From Chloroflexota bacterium (GTDB taxonomy: Bacteria; Chloroflexota; UBA11872; UBA12225): a stretch of DNA of 64,000 bases. Positions 24,162 through 33,147 of the stretch are shown one piece after another. How positions within the stretch are numbered: position 1 is the first letter of the stretch; the number at the start of each line of letters is the position of its first letter. The stretch covers positions 62,001 to 126,000 of the forward strand of contig JAUJOR010000009.1 of assembly GCA_030447525.1 (NCBI GenBank). The letters are read 5' to 3'. The translations under genes were made by a program, and so were the position numbers. The notes under the pieces were generated by a model. That model made no database searches and had not been told where the DNA came from. It was given only the letters and a program-made list of their open reading frames with translations.

Positions 24162-27124
24162 GACCATCTCCGAGCGCCGGCCGTCAGCAGCCAGAGGGGG
24201 ATCAGCCATAGGGCGTAACCCGCCGCCATGGCGGCGTAGGGGAAGGCGTGGTGGGCGTAGCGCGGGGCGAAGACCCATGGGTTCGGCACACCGGCCAGGA
24301 ATGCGTAGAAGGGCATCAGGGTAAGCACCACCGCAAAAGGGACGAACCACCGGCGCGCCGCCAGCAGGGCCACCATACCGGCGACGAAGAGCCCCAGCAC
24401 CAGGGGCTGCCCCTTGAACAGGATGTCACGAAAGATGCGCTGAACGCCCTGAACGGAGTAGGCCACGAACTGCCCCGGGGTGTGCAGCCCGAAAAAGTAC
24501 TGCAAGGGGGAAATCTTGGGCCCTGCGGCCCAGTTGGCGGCGTATTCTTCGGAGGTGGGAAAGCCGGGGCTGCCCATCCGCTCGGGGAACTCCAGGTTCC
24601 GGTTCACCGTTGCGCCGTACGTCCCGGGGTAGAACGGATCGCCATGGGTGAAGGCATACCCGACGTACATCGGGCCGGCCAGGACCCCTATCATGGCCAC
24701 GGTCGCCATCCAGTACGTCCAGCGCCAGCGCAGGGCCACGGCCGTGAGGGTGACGATCCCGCCGGCCAGGATGACCATGTCCGCCCGGATCAAGATGACG
24801 GCGGCCCCGGCGACCCCGGCCAGCCCCAGTCGCCACCACGGCACGGCCCCCCTCCCCCACGGGCCCCCTCCGCGGGCGAGCCGGTGTTTCGCGCTACGCG
24901 GTAGGCCGACGCGGTCCGGCCCGGCACCGTCCGGCGGCGGTGCTCGAACGTGCCCGACGGTCTCCCCTGCGGCGGCGACTCGAGGCTGCCCTGCGCGCGG
25001 CTCCCCCCGCCGGGCGGCTGTACCAGCGGCAAACAGGGCCCCCAGCATCACCAGCAGGCAGACGCTGACCAGCTCCTCGCGCAGGCCGTGGACGCTGTTG
25101 GCGACCAGCGGGCCATTGGTGGCCACGAGCGCCCCGGCGGTGATGCCGGCAAGGGGATGGAGCATACGCCAGCCGAGCCAGCAGGTGAGGACGGCCACCA
25201 GCACGCCGCAGAGTAGGGAGGTCAGCCGGGTGTGAAAGGCAGACAGGCCGAGGAGATTGAACGCCAGGCGCAGCGTGGCCGGCCAGAGGGGCTCGCGCCC
25301 GTTGTTCCCCCCGGCGTAGAACACCGCCGGGACACTGGCCCGGCCGTCGAAGCCGGCGGCGTAGACCTCGTCCAGCAGGGGGGAGTAGCGCTCCGCTCGG
25401 TACCGCTCTAACTTCTTGGGGAACTCGGCGGCAATGGCCTGATAGCCCTGGGCGTCGGGGAGGAGATACTCATAGCGCACCACCATCAACTGTCCCCAGC
25501 GGGCGTCCAGGGCCACCAGGCCGATGGCCAGCAGGGCCATCCCCAACCAGGGAGGGCGCCGGTACCCCGTGACCATCCCCCACGCCGGACGGCGGGAGAG
25601 CGCCCCCAGGAGACCCAGGATGCCGAGCAGGGCGATGGTCAAAGCGCCGGCGCGGGCGGCCCAGATGGCGGCCGTCGCCTCCGGGCCAGGGCCGGCGTGG
25701 AAGAGCAGTGGCACCGCACCCCCGCCCGCATCGAGGGCGCCGGTGGGCGGGGCAGCGAGGGCCGCGCCGGCCATGCGGCCCAGGGCGGCCCCCAGGGTGA
25801 GGAGCGCCGCCCCGGTCAGGCCCAGGGCGAAAGCCTCCCGCCGCGGGCGCCCCCACCACCCGGCCACGAGGTAGCCCAGCACCGCCCCCCCGGCGGCGTA
25901 GGCCACCACCGGGAACAGGGGATCGGGCACCGTGGCGGGGTCGACCACGACGCTGACGACGAGTGAGGGCAACACCGTCACCTCGTAGGGGGAGGTGTTG
26001 GTGGCTCGAAACCGCAGCCAGTACGCCTGGCTCGACCCCAGCAGCGAGGTCAGGTCTTGCACCGGGTCGCCCACCACCTCGCCTACCGAGGTGTCCCGCA
26101 TCACTGGGAGGAACGTCTGCCCGTCGGTGGACAGCTCCAGGGCGTTGCTGAACACCGCGGCGGTCGGGCAGACCTCCGGGCCGTCAAAGCAGCGGTGATA
26201 GAAGTTTGCCCGCAGCAGGACGAGCGATTCGGGGGCGCGCTGGAGCTGGAACGTGATCGACCCGCTGGCCTGGGGCTTGAGCGCCAGCCCCCGCTTGCCC
26301 AGGTCGAACCCCTGGCGCTCGACGACGGCCGTGTCGTTAAACGAGAAGTTGAAGAACGAGGTGTAGAAGTTGTAGCGCTGCCCGTCTGGTCCGTCTGGCC
26401 GGCCCCAGGCCCGCATCGCCTCGGGGAAGACGGCCGCCGCCAGTATCCCTCCGGCGAGAGGCACGGAGAGGAGGGGCCAGGTTCCGCCTGCCCAGCGCCC
26501 CAGGCTGCGCGGGGCGGGCAGCCCGGCCGCCGGCCACAGCCCCCGCATTCGATCCACCAGGCGCTCGCCGCGGGCGTCGCAGATCAGAGCGGCCCCGGCC
26601 ACCCCTATCAGCAGGAGGATCAGGGGCGTCCCAGGGTACAGCGCCACCTGGATGCCCAGCAGGAACAGGGCACGGAGAACGGCGGACGGGGACAGCAGCC
26701 CGGCGCTGTAGCCGGCCGTCCCCAGGCCCAGGAGGAGCGCGGCTATTCCGGGCAGCGGGCGACGCGCGGCCCCGTCGACGGCGAGCCCCCGGCGCAGGGC
26801 CGCCCAGCAAAGCCCCGGCGTGAGGCTGTTACGGACGACGATCAGGGCGCCGCCTGCCAGCGCCGCCGGGACGGCCAGCCAGCGCCACAGCCCCCCCAGC
26901 CGGCGCAGTGTCCCGGCCAGGGCTACCGGCCAGCCCGGCTCGATCACGGTGGCCGCCACCAGGGCTACGCCCAGGACGGCCCCACACCACGGCAGGAGTG
27001 ACCCCGCCGTGGGCCCGGCGGTGGCGCCTGGCTCTGCCCCCCGGCCGCCCACCGCCGCCCCGGCCGGGTCACCGGCGCCGGCGAGCGGTGTGCCAGAGGA
27101 CGGTGCGTCGGTGATCGTGGCCAT
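24134..27124 (-). CDS. Very large polytopic GT-C-like membrane protein with internal exported domain, family A copy 2
   Basis: This protein of about 996 residues begins with a Thr/Ala/Gly-rich cytosolic stretch and several membrane helices. An exported beta-rich segment of about 180 residues follows (around 230-410, with FNFSFNDTAVVERQGF, SGSITFQLQRAPES and a C-x6-C pair in HRCFDGPEVC). After more helices comes a GT-C-like half with LLPDAQGYQAIAAEF, GGNNGREPLWPATLRL, NSVHGLREELVSV and FFGLHTPGQFVAYS. REP, GLREE and HTPGQ are shared with the protein at 14158. The start ATG 27124 is chosen because the frame upstream (to 27292) is unlike a protein N-terminus. It heads the run A2-D1-B2-C2. Transferase activity is inferred. 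Confidence 0.72.
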   Translation of the reverse strand: MATITDAPSSGTPLAGAGDPAGAAVGGRGAEPGATAGPTAGSLLPWCGAVLGVALVAATVIEPGWPVALAGTLRRLGGLWRWLAVPAALAGGALIVVRNSLTPGLCWAALRRGLAVDGAARRPLPGIAALLLGLGTAGYSAGLLSPSAVLRALFLLGIQVALYPGTPLILLLIGVAGAALICDARGERLVDRMRGLWPAAGLPAPRSLGRWAGGTWPLLSVPLAGGILAAAVFPEAMRAWGRPDGPDGQRYNFYTSFFNFSFNDTAVVERQGFDLGKRGLALKPQASGSITFQLQRAPESLVLLRANFYHRCFDGPEVCPTAAVFSNALELSTDGQTFLPVMRDTSVGEVVGDPVQDLTSLLGSSQAYWLRFRATNTSPYEVTVLPSLVVSVVVDPATVPDPLFPVVAYAAGGAVLGYLVAGWWGRPRREAFALGLTGAALLTLGAALGRMAGAALAAPPTGALDAGGGAVPLLFHAGPGPEATAAIWAARAGALTIALLGILGLLGALSRRPAWGMVTGYRRPPWLGMALLAIGLVALDARWGQLMVVRYEYLLPDAQGYQAIAAEFPKKLERYRAERYSPLLDEVYAAGFDGRASVPAVFYAGGNNGREPLWPATLRLAFNLLGLSAFHTRLTSLLCGVLVAVLTCWLGWRMLHPLAGITAGALVATNGPLVANSVHGLREELVSVCLLVMLGALFAAGTAARRGEPRAGQPRVAAAGETVGHVRAPPPDGAGPDRVGLPRSAKHRLARGGGPWGRGAVPWWRLGLAGVAGAAVILIRADMVILAGGIVTLTAVALRWRWTYWMATVAMIGVLAGPMYVGYAFTHGDPFYPGTYGATVNRNLEFPERMGSPGFPTSEEYAANWAAGPKISPLQYFFGLHTPGQFVAYSVQGVQRIFRDILFKGQPLVLGLFVAGMVALLAARRWFVPFAVVLTLMPFYAFLAGVPNPWVFAPRYAHHAFPYAAMAAGYALWLIPLWLLTAGARRWSWPLTRRGT

Positions 27125-27398
27125 GCAGCTTACTTTAATTCGTCCCGTCGGGAATTCGTCCCATCGGGCCGTCCCGCCCCGGCAATCGCCGATCGCCGGG
27201 GTGGAGCACAGGGAGATTACCGGCCTCCCGTTTGGCGATAATGGGTCGTGGAGCGCATCTCGCACCGGCCGTGACGTAAGACGTATGGCCACCGGCGCCT
27301 CGATAGGGGCCCGGATGGGCGCGCGGCGTCCGCTCGGCCTGCCGCACGTGGCGGCTGTGCGTTAGCTACAGAACGGAGGACTATCCCCGCTGGACGCA

Positions 27399-29471
27399 AT
27401 GCGTCAGGGTACGACACGCACAGTCGTCGAGCAGGGCCCGGCGCGCCGGCGCAGCGCGGCCCCCCGACATCTCCCGGCGGGATCCCCTGGCGGCGACGGG
27501 CGGCCGGGCCGGGGGCCGGCGGGGGGGCTGCGCCAGGCGGTGGCATTCTTGCGTCGCCGCCGGCTGGCCCTGGCGGCGACAGGTGCCGCCGTCCTCTTTG
27601 CCGTGACTGTGGCCATCCTCCCCGGCTACATCCCGGTGCCTCCCGGCAGCGCCCCCGGCTGGCTCAACCTCCCGCTGACCTTCGTCTTATTTGGCTACGT
27701 GGCCGTCTCTCTCCTCCTGGGCGCGCTGGCCAGCCTGGTGCCACTCCTGGAGGGGCCATCGGCGCGACCCGCCGGGCCCCGGCCGCGCCCGCCCACGAGC
27801 CGAGCGATGCCCGGCGCAGCGGCGCTGCGCCGGCCACCGCTGGCCCTGCCGGTGGCGCGCCCGCGGGCGGCCGGCGGACGTTATGTCGTCTGGGGGGCAG
27901 CGCTCGTCCCCCTCGCCGCCGGCCATGGCCAGACACCCCCTTCTGCCGACGGGCCGTCTTCCCTGCGAGCCGGCCGGGCCCTCGACCGGCTGCAGCGGCG
28001 CCTGCGGGAGCGGCGCGCGGGCCACTTGTTCGCCGCCACGCTCCTTGGTGCCCTGGTGCTCCTGCAGGGACTGGCGCACCTGGGGGAGCGGAGCGCTTCG
28101 TGGGCCACGGGCCGTCCGCGCGACGAGCTGGCCCCCATCAGCGCCGACGGCTACGTCTTCTGGCTGGAGGGCTGGCCCCTCCAGAGCGATTCCTCCACCT
28201 TTGTGGAGTCCCTGGCGGTCATGTCCGGCCGTCGCTCCCTGGGTGAGATCGACACCATCGGGGCGCGCACCGGGCGCATGGCTTACCCCTTCATCGTCAG
28301 CCTCATCACCCGCCTGACGGCCCCCCTGGGGAGTGTGTTCGCCGGCTTTCTGGCCGTCAACCTCGCCCTCTGGTGGGTGGGATCGCTGGCCGTGTACGAC
28401 CTGACGCGCCAGGCCCGCCACTCCTGGACCACCGGTCTCCTGGGAGGCGCCCTGGCGGCCAGCGGCATCGGCTTCACCTTCATGGCCGGCAACGCCATGT
28501 CCACCTCCGCCGCCTACGGCGCCGTCCCCATCATGCTGTGGATTCTCCACCGTCTGCGGGTCTTCGCTCCCGGCGCCCGTTGGTCTGACCTGACGCTGAC
28601 AGCGTGCCTGTCCGGCGTGGCCGGCCTGCTCAACAGCCTGGCCCCCTTCTATCTCGGGTTTGCCCTCTTTGCCCACGTCGGGCGTACACCGGTGCACCGT
28701 CTCCTCTTGTGGGCAGCGATGGTGGTGGCCGTCGGCGTGGCCTGGGACCGGGCGCTCGACCTCGCCGGGGGGCCGCCGGGATCCGGTCTCAGCGCCCCGG
28801 GGCTGGTCACGGCCGGACTGGGTGCCGCTGCCCCGCTCATCGTCGTCCTGGCCGGGGCCGCCCTGTTCGCCCGCCTGCCCCGGCGGTGGGGGGAGTGGCT
28901 GGTGGGCCTGGGGGTGGTCCTGGGGGTTGTGGCCATCGGCGCCCTCTTATCGCGGCCCCAGACGGCGTCACGCCTGGCGTTGGGGGCCCTATCCAGCCTC
29001 CACGTCCCGGACTACCTGCTCCTGGGCGGCGTCACCCTGGGCGGGCAGTTCCACAACAGCTGGGGAGTTGCCGCCGAGGCCCTGCGCCAGGGCTCCTTCT
29101 TCGGCAACATCCTGGCCGCCTTTCCCCCCGTCGTCCTGGTGCCGGCCCTGGTGGGGATCTACCGCCTGCCCCGCCGCTGGCGGGAGTGGGCCCTGGGCGT
29201 GGCCGTGAGCGCCGCCCTGGTGACCTTCGTCATGAACAGCGTCACCGGCACGCACCACCCGCGCATTCTCTTTATCGCCTTCCCGGCCGTCTACTTGCTC
29301 GCCGCCAGTGGCCTGCGCAACTTGTATGACACGGCCGCCCGCTACCTCAACCGTCCGGTCGCCGTGGTGGCCGTTGCCGTGGCCGTCCTGGCCATCGCCG
29401 TGCCGGCCAACGCCTCGTTGTGGGGCGATTGGTCCTATGCCTACCACTTCCACTACGTCATCGTGGACTGA
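27399..29471 (+). CDS. Polytopic membrane protein, family B copy 3 (long form)
   Basis: This 690-residue protein is the longest B copy. An Arg/Pro-rich N-terminus and two helices (about 55-115) form an extra module with a low-complexity linker (about 120-200). The B core then runs from about 215 to the end: GLAHLGERS, SADGYVFWLEGWP, TGRMAYPFIVSLI, LWWVGSLAVYDL, GFTFMAGNAMSTSAAYG and the ending PANASLWG. The DGYVFWLEG block is nearly the same as in B5 at 33998. No C or D gene follows it, unlike the other B copies. It starts divergently from A2. The ATG at 27399 has GGAGGA only about 20 bases away, so the true start could be a different codon nearby. Confidence 0.72.
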   Translation: MRQGTTRTVVEQGPARRRSAAPRHLPAGSPGGDGRPGRGPAGGLRQAVAFLRRRRLALAATGAAVLFAVTVAILPGYIPVPPGSAPGWLNLPLTFVLFGYVAVSLLLGALASLVPLLEGPSARPAGPRPRPPTSRAMPGAAALRRPPLALPVARPRAAGGRYVVWGAALVPLAAGHGQTPPSADGPSSLRAGRALDRLQRRLRERRAGHLFAATLLGALVLLQGLAHLGERSASWATGRPRDELAPISADGYVFWLEGWPLQSDSSTFVESLAVMSGRRSLGEIDTIGARTGRMAYPFIVSLITRLTAPLGSVFAGFLAVNLALWWVGSLAVYDLTRQARHSWTTGLLGGALAASGIGFTFMAGNAMSTSAAYGAVPIMLWILHRLRVFAPGARWSDLTLTACLSGVAGLLNSLAPFYLGFALFAHVGRTPVHRLLLWAAMVVAVGVAWDRALDLAGGPPGSGLSAPGLVTAGLGAAAPLIVVLAGAALFARLPRRWGEWLVGLGVVLGVVAIGALLSRPQTASRLALGALSSLHVPDYLLLGGVTLGGQFHNSWGVAAEALRQGSFFGNILAAFPPVVLVPALVGIYRLPRRWREWALGVAVSAALVTFVMNSVTGTHHPRILFIAFPAVYLLAASGLRNLYDTAARYLNRPVAVVAVAVAVLAIAVPANASLWGDWSYAYHFHYVIVD

Positions 29472-29506
29472 GCAGCGCCCTGTAGTCTCGCGTCTCCCGG
29501 TGACCG

Positions 29507-30454
29507 TCACGGGGCTTCGAGGAAGCGTGCCAGCCGCAGGCTATGGAGACGGAGCGTCCCTCCATGCTCCCGGTCGGTGCGGGTCTCTCCCAGGCGGACG
29601 TAGCGGAATGGGTCAGGGTAGGCGCCGGCCCAGATCTCTTCCCCTCCATGCAGCAAGACGGCCCGCCCGCCGGCGCGGCGCAGCGTCCACTCCTGCAGGC
29701 TCCCGTTCGGCACCTGCCGGGCGACGTCCCGTCCCTCGACCGGGCCATCCCCTGCGGTCATCGCCACCATTAGCCCCCAGGAAGTCAGCTGCACCAGCAG
29801 GCGGTCGGTCTCCACCAGCACGAAGTACTCGGCGTCGCGCTCGACGCTGGCCCGCCAGGCCAGCTCCTCACCTACCCCCGGGCCCGGCGGCCCGAGGAGC
29901 GCCCGGGGCACATCCCAGGGGAGGCGCTGCGGGCTCAGGGGCCGCACCTCCAGGTAGGCGACAGATCCGGCGGGCGCCCGTAGCACCACGGCGTCGGCGC
30001 CGGGGCGCAGCGTGGCCGCCCCCTTGAGCGTCGGATCGAGCGCCTTGCGGAACTCCAGGGGCGACCCCAGGCTGATCTGCAGCGATGCGCCCCGCCGCTG
30101 GAGACGCCGGGCGTGCAGCGTGGCCCCCGGGAGGACGACGAGGACGGCCAGCAGGGGAGCGACCCAGGCCCCCCACCGCCACCGCCCGGCGAGGCACCAC
30201 CCGGCGGCCAGCGCGGCCCCCAGCGCGGCGCAGACCATCCCGGCAACGTAGGGGCCCCAAGGGCCATCCACGGCCTCCTGGTACGTCGTCGCCTGCGCCA
30301 GGAGCGCGGCCCCGGCGGCCGCTCCGGCGGCCGCCCCGCCCAGAAAAGGGGCCGAGCGCCACCCCCCGGCGGGAGGTTCTGGTCTCAGGCGGGGTACGGC
30401 GGAGGGCTGTCCGGCGACCATCCGATGCCGCGGCGGCTTGAGCTCAATGTTCAT
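29507..30454 (-). CDS. Membrane protein with C-terminal lectin-like domain, family D copy 2
   Basis: This 315-residue protein has three hydrophobic segments (about 35-115), then an exported domain with AVVLRAPAGSVAYLEVRPL, a SLQEWTLRRAGGRAVLLHGGEEIW hairpin (given here in part) and the end block VRLGETRTDREHGGTLRLH. The block LGET[RK]-x-D-x-EHGG is the strongest link to the D protein at 23157. The predicted fold is a lectin-like beta-sandwich (inference). ATG 30454 lies 5 bases after the stop of B4, so B4 and D2 are surely co-transcribed. The longer frame to 30793 lies inside B4 and is an out-of-frame artefact. Confidence 0.7.
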   Translation of the reverse strand: MNIELKPPRHRMVAGQPSAVPRLRPEPPAGGWRSAPFLGGAAAGAAAGAALLAQATTYQEAVDGPWGPYVAGMVCAALGAALAAGWCLAGRWRWGAWVAPLLAVLVVLPGATLHARRLQRRGASLQISLGSPLEFRKALDPTLKGAATLRPGADAVVLRAPAGSVAYLEVRPLSPQRLPWDVPRALLGPPGPGVGEELAWRASVERDAEYFVLVETDRLLVQLTSWGLMVAMTAGDGPVEGRDVARQVPNGSLQEWTLRRAGGRAVLLHGGEEIWAGAYPDPFRYVRLGETRTDREHGGTLRLHSLRLARFLEAP

Positions 30455-30459
30455 CAGGG

Positions 30460-31788
30460 TCAGTAGCTGGGCACCCGGGCGTAGTAACTCCACCACTGGC
30501 GCAAGAAGCGGGTGTCCCCGGCCAGGTCGGCGTTGGTCACGGCGAAGAGCAGCCCCGCCAGCCCCACGCCAGCCACCACCGCCAGGGGCGCGCCGGGCCG
30601 CCCGGCAAAGGCCTTGAGGCCGGGCAGGCCCCGGAGGAGCCGCGCCACCAGGGCGCCGGCACGGGCGCAGCTCACCCCCGCCCCCAGGTAGACGAAGGGG
30701 TAGGCGGTCATCGCCGTCCACGGCGCCTGGTAGAGGCTGCCCGCCACCAGGGCCAGGCCAAAGGCGACGGCGGCCAGCCAGCGGGCGTGCCACGGGAGCA
30801 GCGCCAGGCCGGCCAGCCCGGCGACGAATACCAGCGGGTGATACACCTGCACCGTCATCTCCAGCGCGGAGGAGATGGGCAAGACGTTCAGGACGTCGGC
30901 CAGGGACGTCGCCCCGCGCAGGCGGGCCAGGGCCAGGTCCGCCGGCTGGGAGACCGCTGCCCCGTAGAGGTCAAGGGGCCCGGCCGTCGCCACCGCAGCG
31001 AGGAGGGCGCGCAGGGCGAGCGTGGCGACCAGGTACAGGCCCACGGCGCCGGCCACCGCCAGCAGGGCCCCGGCGCGCCCCGGCCCTCCGGGGCGCGCCG
31101 GTCCGGGGCGCCCCAGCGCCGCCGCCAGCGCCAGGGGAGCCACCACCCACTGGTACTGGTAGGTCAGGCTCAGTCCCACCAGCAGCGCCCCTAGCCCCGC
31201 CGCCAGCCGCAGCATGCCCCCGGCGCGCTCCCGGGCGCCCCCGAGGTTGGGGCCGGCGGCCCCATCCAGCAGGGCCAGGGCGGCCCACAGCCCCACCGGC
31301 AGGCTGGCGAACTCCGCCACGTGCAGGACGTGGGCCCACATGTTGCTCGCCAGCAAGGGCGACCCCACCGTCAGCAGGGCCCCCAGGGCCGCCCCTCGCC
31401 CCCCCGCTCCCAGGCGCCACCCCAGGTGGTAGGTGGCCGCCCCGGCCAGCGCCCAGCCCGCCAGGTCGACCACCGCCAGGGCCCAGTAGGCGCTCCCCGT
31501 CCAGGCCTGCAGCGCCCCGGCCGCCCACAACTCCACCAGCGCCCGGTAGTGCACCGGGGAGTAGGCGTAGGCCGGCGGGTCGTCGCCCAGGATGGAGGGG
31601 AAATGCACCAGGTAGTAGACGGCCTCCCATTCCACCGGCAAGCCCTCCAGCAGGGCCGATCCGCCGGGGTTGTAGAGCTGGTACCAGGGGCCGGTGGCCA
31701 GGCGGGCCAGGGCCAGCACCAGGGCCAGGCCGGCCAGCGTCCCGTATAGCGCCAGGAGGCGCCCGGCCGGCTCCTGGGGTGGCCTCAC
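30460..31788 (-). CDS. Polytopic membrane protein, family B copy 4 (divergent)
   Basis: This 442-residue protein has about eleven hydrophobic segments. It is the most divergent B copy. The DGY loop is replaced by LLEGLPVEWEAVYYLVHFP, but the gene order, size, helix pattern and the C-terminal TNADLAG (N-[LA]-[DS]-L-x-G) agree with the other copies. A SNMWAHVLHVAEFA segment takes the place of the GFLFMAG block. The start ATG overlaps the stop of the upstream family C gene (ATGA, 31785-31788), and the D2 gene begins 5 bases after its stop. The order here is C-B-D rather than D-B-C. The function is unknown; GT-C-like transferase is a guess from the architecture. Confidence 0.68.
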   Translation of the reverse strand: MRPPQEPAGRLLALYGTLAGLALVLALARLATGPWYQLYNPGGSALLEGLPVEWEAVYYLVHFPSILGDDPPAYAYSPVHYRALVELWAAGALQAWTGSAYWALAVVDLAGWALAGAATYHLGWRLGAGGRGAALGALLTVGSPLLASNMWAHVLHVAEFASLPVGLWAALALLDGAAGPNLGGARERAGGMLRLAAGLGALLVGLSLTYQYQWVVAPLALAAALGRPGPARPGGPGRAGALLAVAGAVGLYLVATLALRALLAAVATAGPLDLYGAAVSQPADLALARLRGATSLADVLNVLPISSALEMTVQVYHPLVFVAGLAGLALLPWHARWLAAVAFGLALVAGSLYQAPWTAMTAYPFVYLGAGVSCARAGALVARLLRGLPGLKAFAGRPGAPLAVVAGVGLAGLLFAVTNADLAGDTRFLRQWWSYYARVPSY

Positions 31789-32858
31789 GGGTCGACCCCG
31801 AACCGCACGACGTATACCCCCATCGATCGCCGCCCGGCCTCGTCATTGAACGTGCCCGGCCACCAGCGCTGCCCGTCGTAGTAGCTGCTCGCCCGCTGGC
31901 CCAGCGTCGCCCCACCCCACCAGCGCTGGGCGATCAACCGCAGCGCCGGGTCGTGCGGGCGCTGGCGCAAGTCCAGCGTCAGGCGACGCGTCCCCTCCAC
32001 GATGCGTGGCGGGAGACGGAGCTGCAGAACGTTCCCCGGCGCTGGCGAGAGGGGGCCCAGGTCTTCGCCGTTGAGCGTGGCCAGCACCTGCCCTGGGCCA
32101 TCGTACGGCTGCGCCAGGGGGATGACCAACGTGTTCGGTGTCGTGCCCTGGTGAGAAACGAGGAGCTCGTGGCGCAGCACCCACGTCTCATCCAGCCAGC
32201 CCACCGGCCAGCGGAACGCCGAGTCGGTGCGCACGTACTCCATCGTAGGGGGCGCAGGCCAATCGACCGAGGTGGGCACCAGGGCGAACACGGCCAGCGC
32301 GGCCGCCGCCCGGGCGGCCGCCACTTCCCCGCCACGTCGGCGCACGGCCCAGATGACCGCCACCGCCAGGACGCCATAGCCGATCAGGTTCACCGCCAGG
32401 CGAGCCGGCGCTCGCTGCAGGGCGGCCGTCATCAGGGCCATTCCCGCAAGGGCGATCTGCCCGGCGGTGAAGCGGGGCCGGGTCACCCGGCGGCCGGCGA
32501 TCTCCCCGGTGCCGTCCGCATCACACAAGCGCTCCCCCTCCACGGCGCCCTCGTTGCGCGCCAGCGCCTGGAGGGCTTGCAGAGCCATCCATCCCCCCCA
32601 CAGGGCCAGCGCCACCCGTAGCCCGCTGCCCAGCGCCGGTCCCACCTCTCCCGGCGGCCCTAGCGCCAGGCGCAGCTGCACTGCGACCAGCCCGGCCACG
32701 GCGCAGGGCACGCCGGATGACCGCAGGACGTCACGCAGCCGTACCGATAGTGGCGATGGCCGGTGCGGGGCGGCGGGGGCCGGCGCGGCCTGACGGGGAG
32801 GCGACGCCCCTGGCGCCGGCCGATCAAAGGCAGCAGGGCTAACGGGGGCGGTGGCCAT
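31785..32858 (-). CDS. Membrane-anchored protein with exported C-terminal domain, family C copy 3 (divergent)
   Basis: This 357-residue protein has a Pro/Ala-rich N-terminus, four or five hydrophobic segments (about 45-190) and an exported domain of about 150 residues. The domain contains LVIPLAQPYDGPGQVLATLNG, GTRRLTLDLRQRPHDP and the ending SSYYDGQRWWPGTF then SMGVYVVRFGVDP. YDGQRW and YVVRF line up with FDGATW and YFVELRF of the other C copies, but the final aromatic pair is missing. It leads the run C3-B4-D2. ATG 32858 is used; ATG 32891 is an alternative with no better ribosome site. Its function is not known. Confidence 0.65.
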   Translation of the reverse strand: MATAPVSPAAFDRPAPGASPPRQAAPAPAAPHRPSPLSVRLRDVLRSSGVPCAVAGLVAVQLRLALGPPGEVGPALGSGLRVALALWGGWMALQALQALARNEGAVEGERLCDADGTGEIAGRRVTRPRFTAGQIALAGMALMTAALQRAPARLAVNLIGYGVLAVAVIWAVRRRGGEVAAARAAAALAVFALVPTSVDWPAPPTMEYVRTDSAFRWPVGWLDETWVLRHELLVSHQGTTPNTLVIPLAQPYDGPGQVLATLNGEDLGPLSPAPGNVLQLRLPPRIVEGTRRLTLDLRQRPHDPALRLIAQRWWGGATLGQRASSYYDGQRWWPGTFNDEAGRRSMGVYVVRFGVDP

Positions 32859-33147
32859 CTTCGCTGTAAGTCCCCACTGGTCGGCGCACACCCTGTCGCG
32901 TGCGGGCTCACCCAGGTGAGCCCGTGGCCGGGAGACGTGCTACCTACTTGGGATAGAGAACGGGCCGCCGGCGGGCGGAGTATACCGCTGTGCCCCGGGA
33001 GCCGTTTATGTACCCGGCACCGAGCGCGACACCATGGGCATCCATCTCAGGGGCGTGCCGCCGGCTCCCAGGTCGGCCGCAGTCAGGGCCAGCGCTCCAG
33101 GTGGCCGGAGCTGGTCCTGGGGCCGGCCGGCCCGATCTGGGGCCAGT

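Noticed and set aside
30455..30793. Extended N-terminus of the family D copy 2 protein
   Set aside because: The extra 113 codons lie inside the B4 gene in another frame and are Gly/Pro/Arg-rich. ATG 30454 follows the B4 stop by 5 bases.
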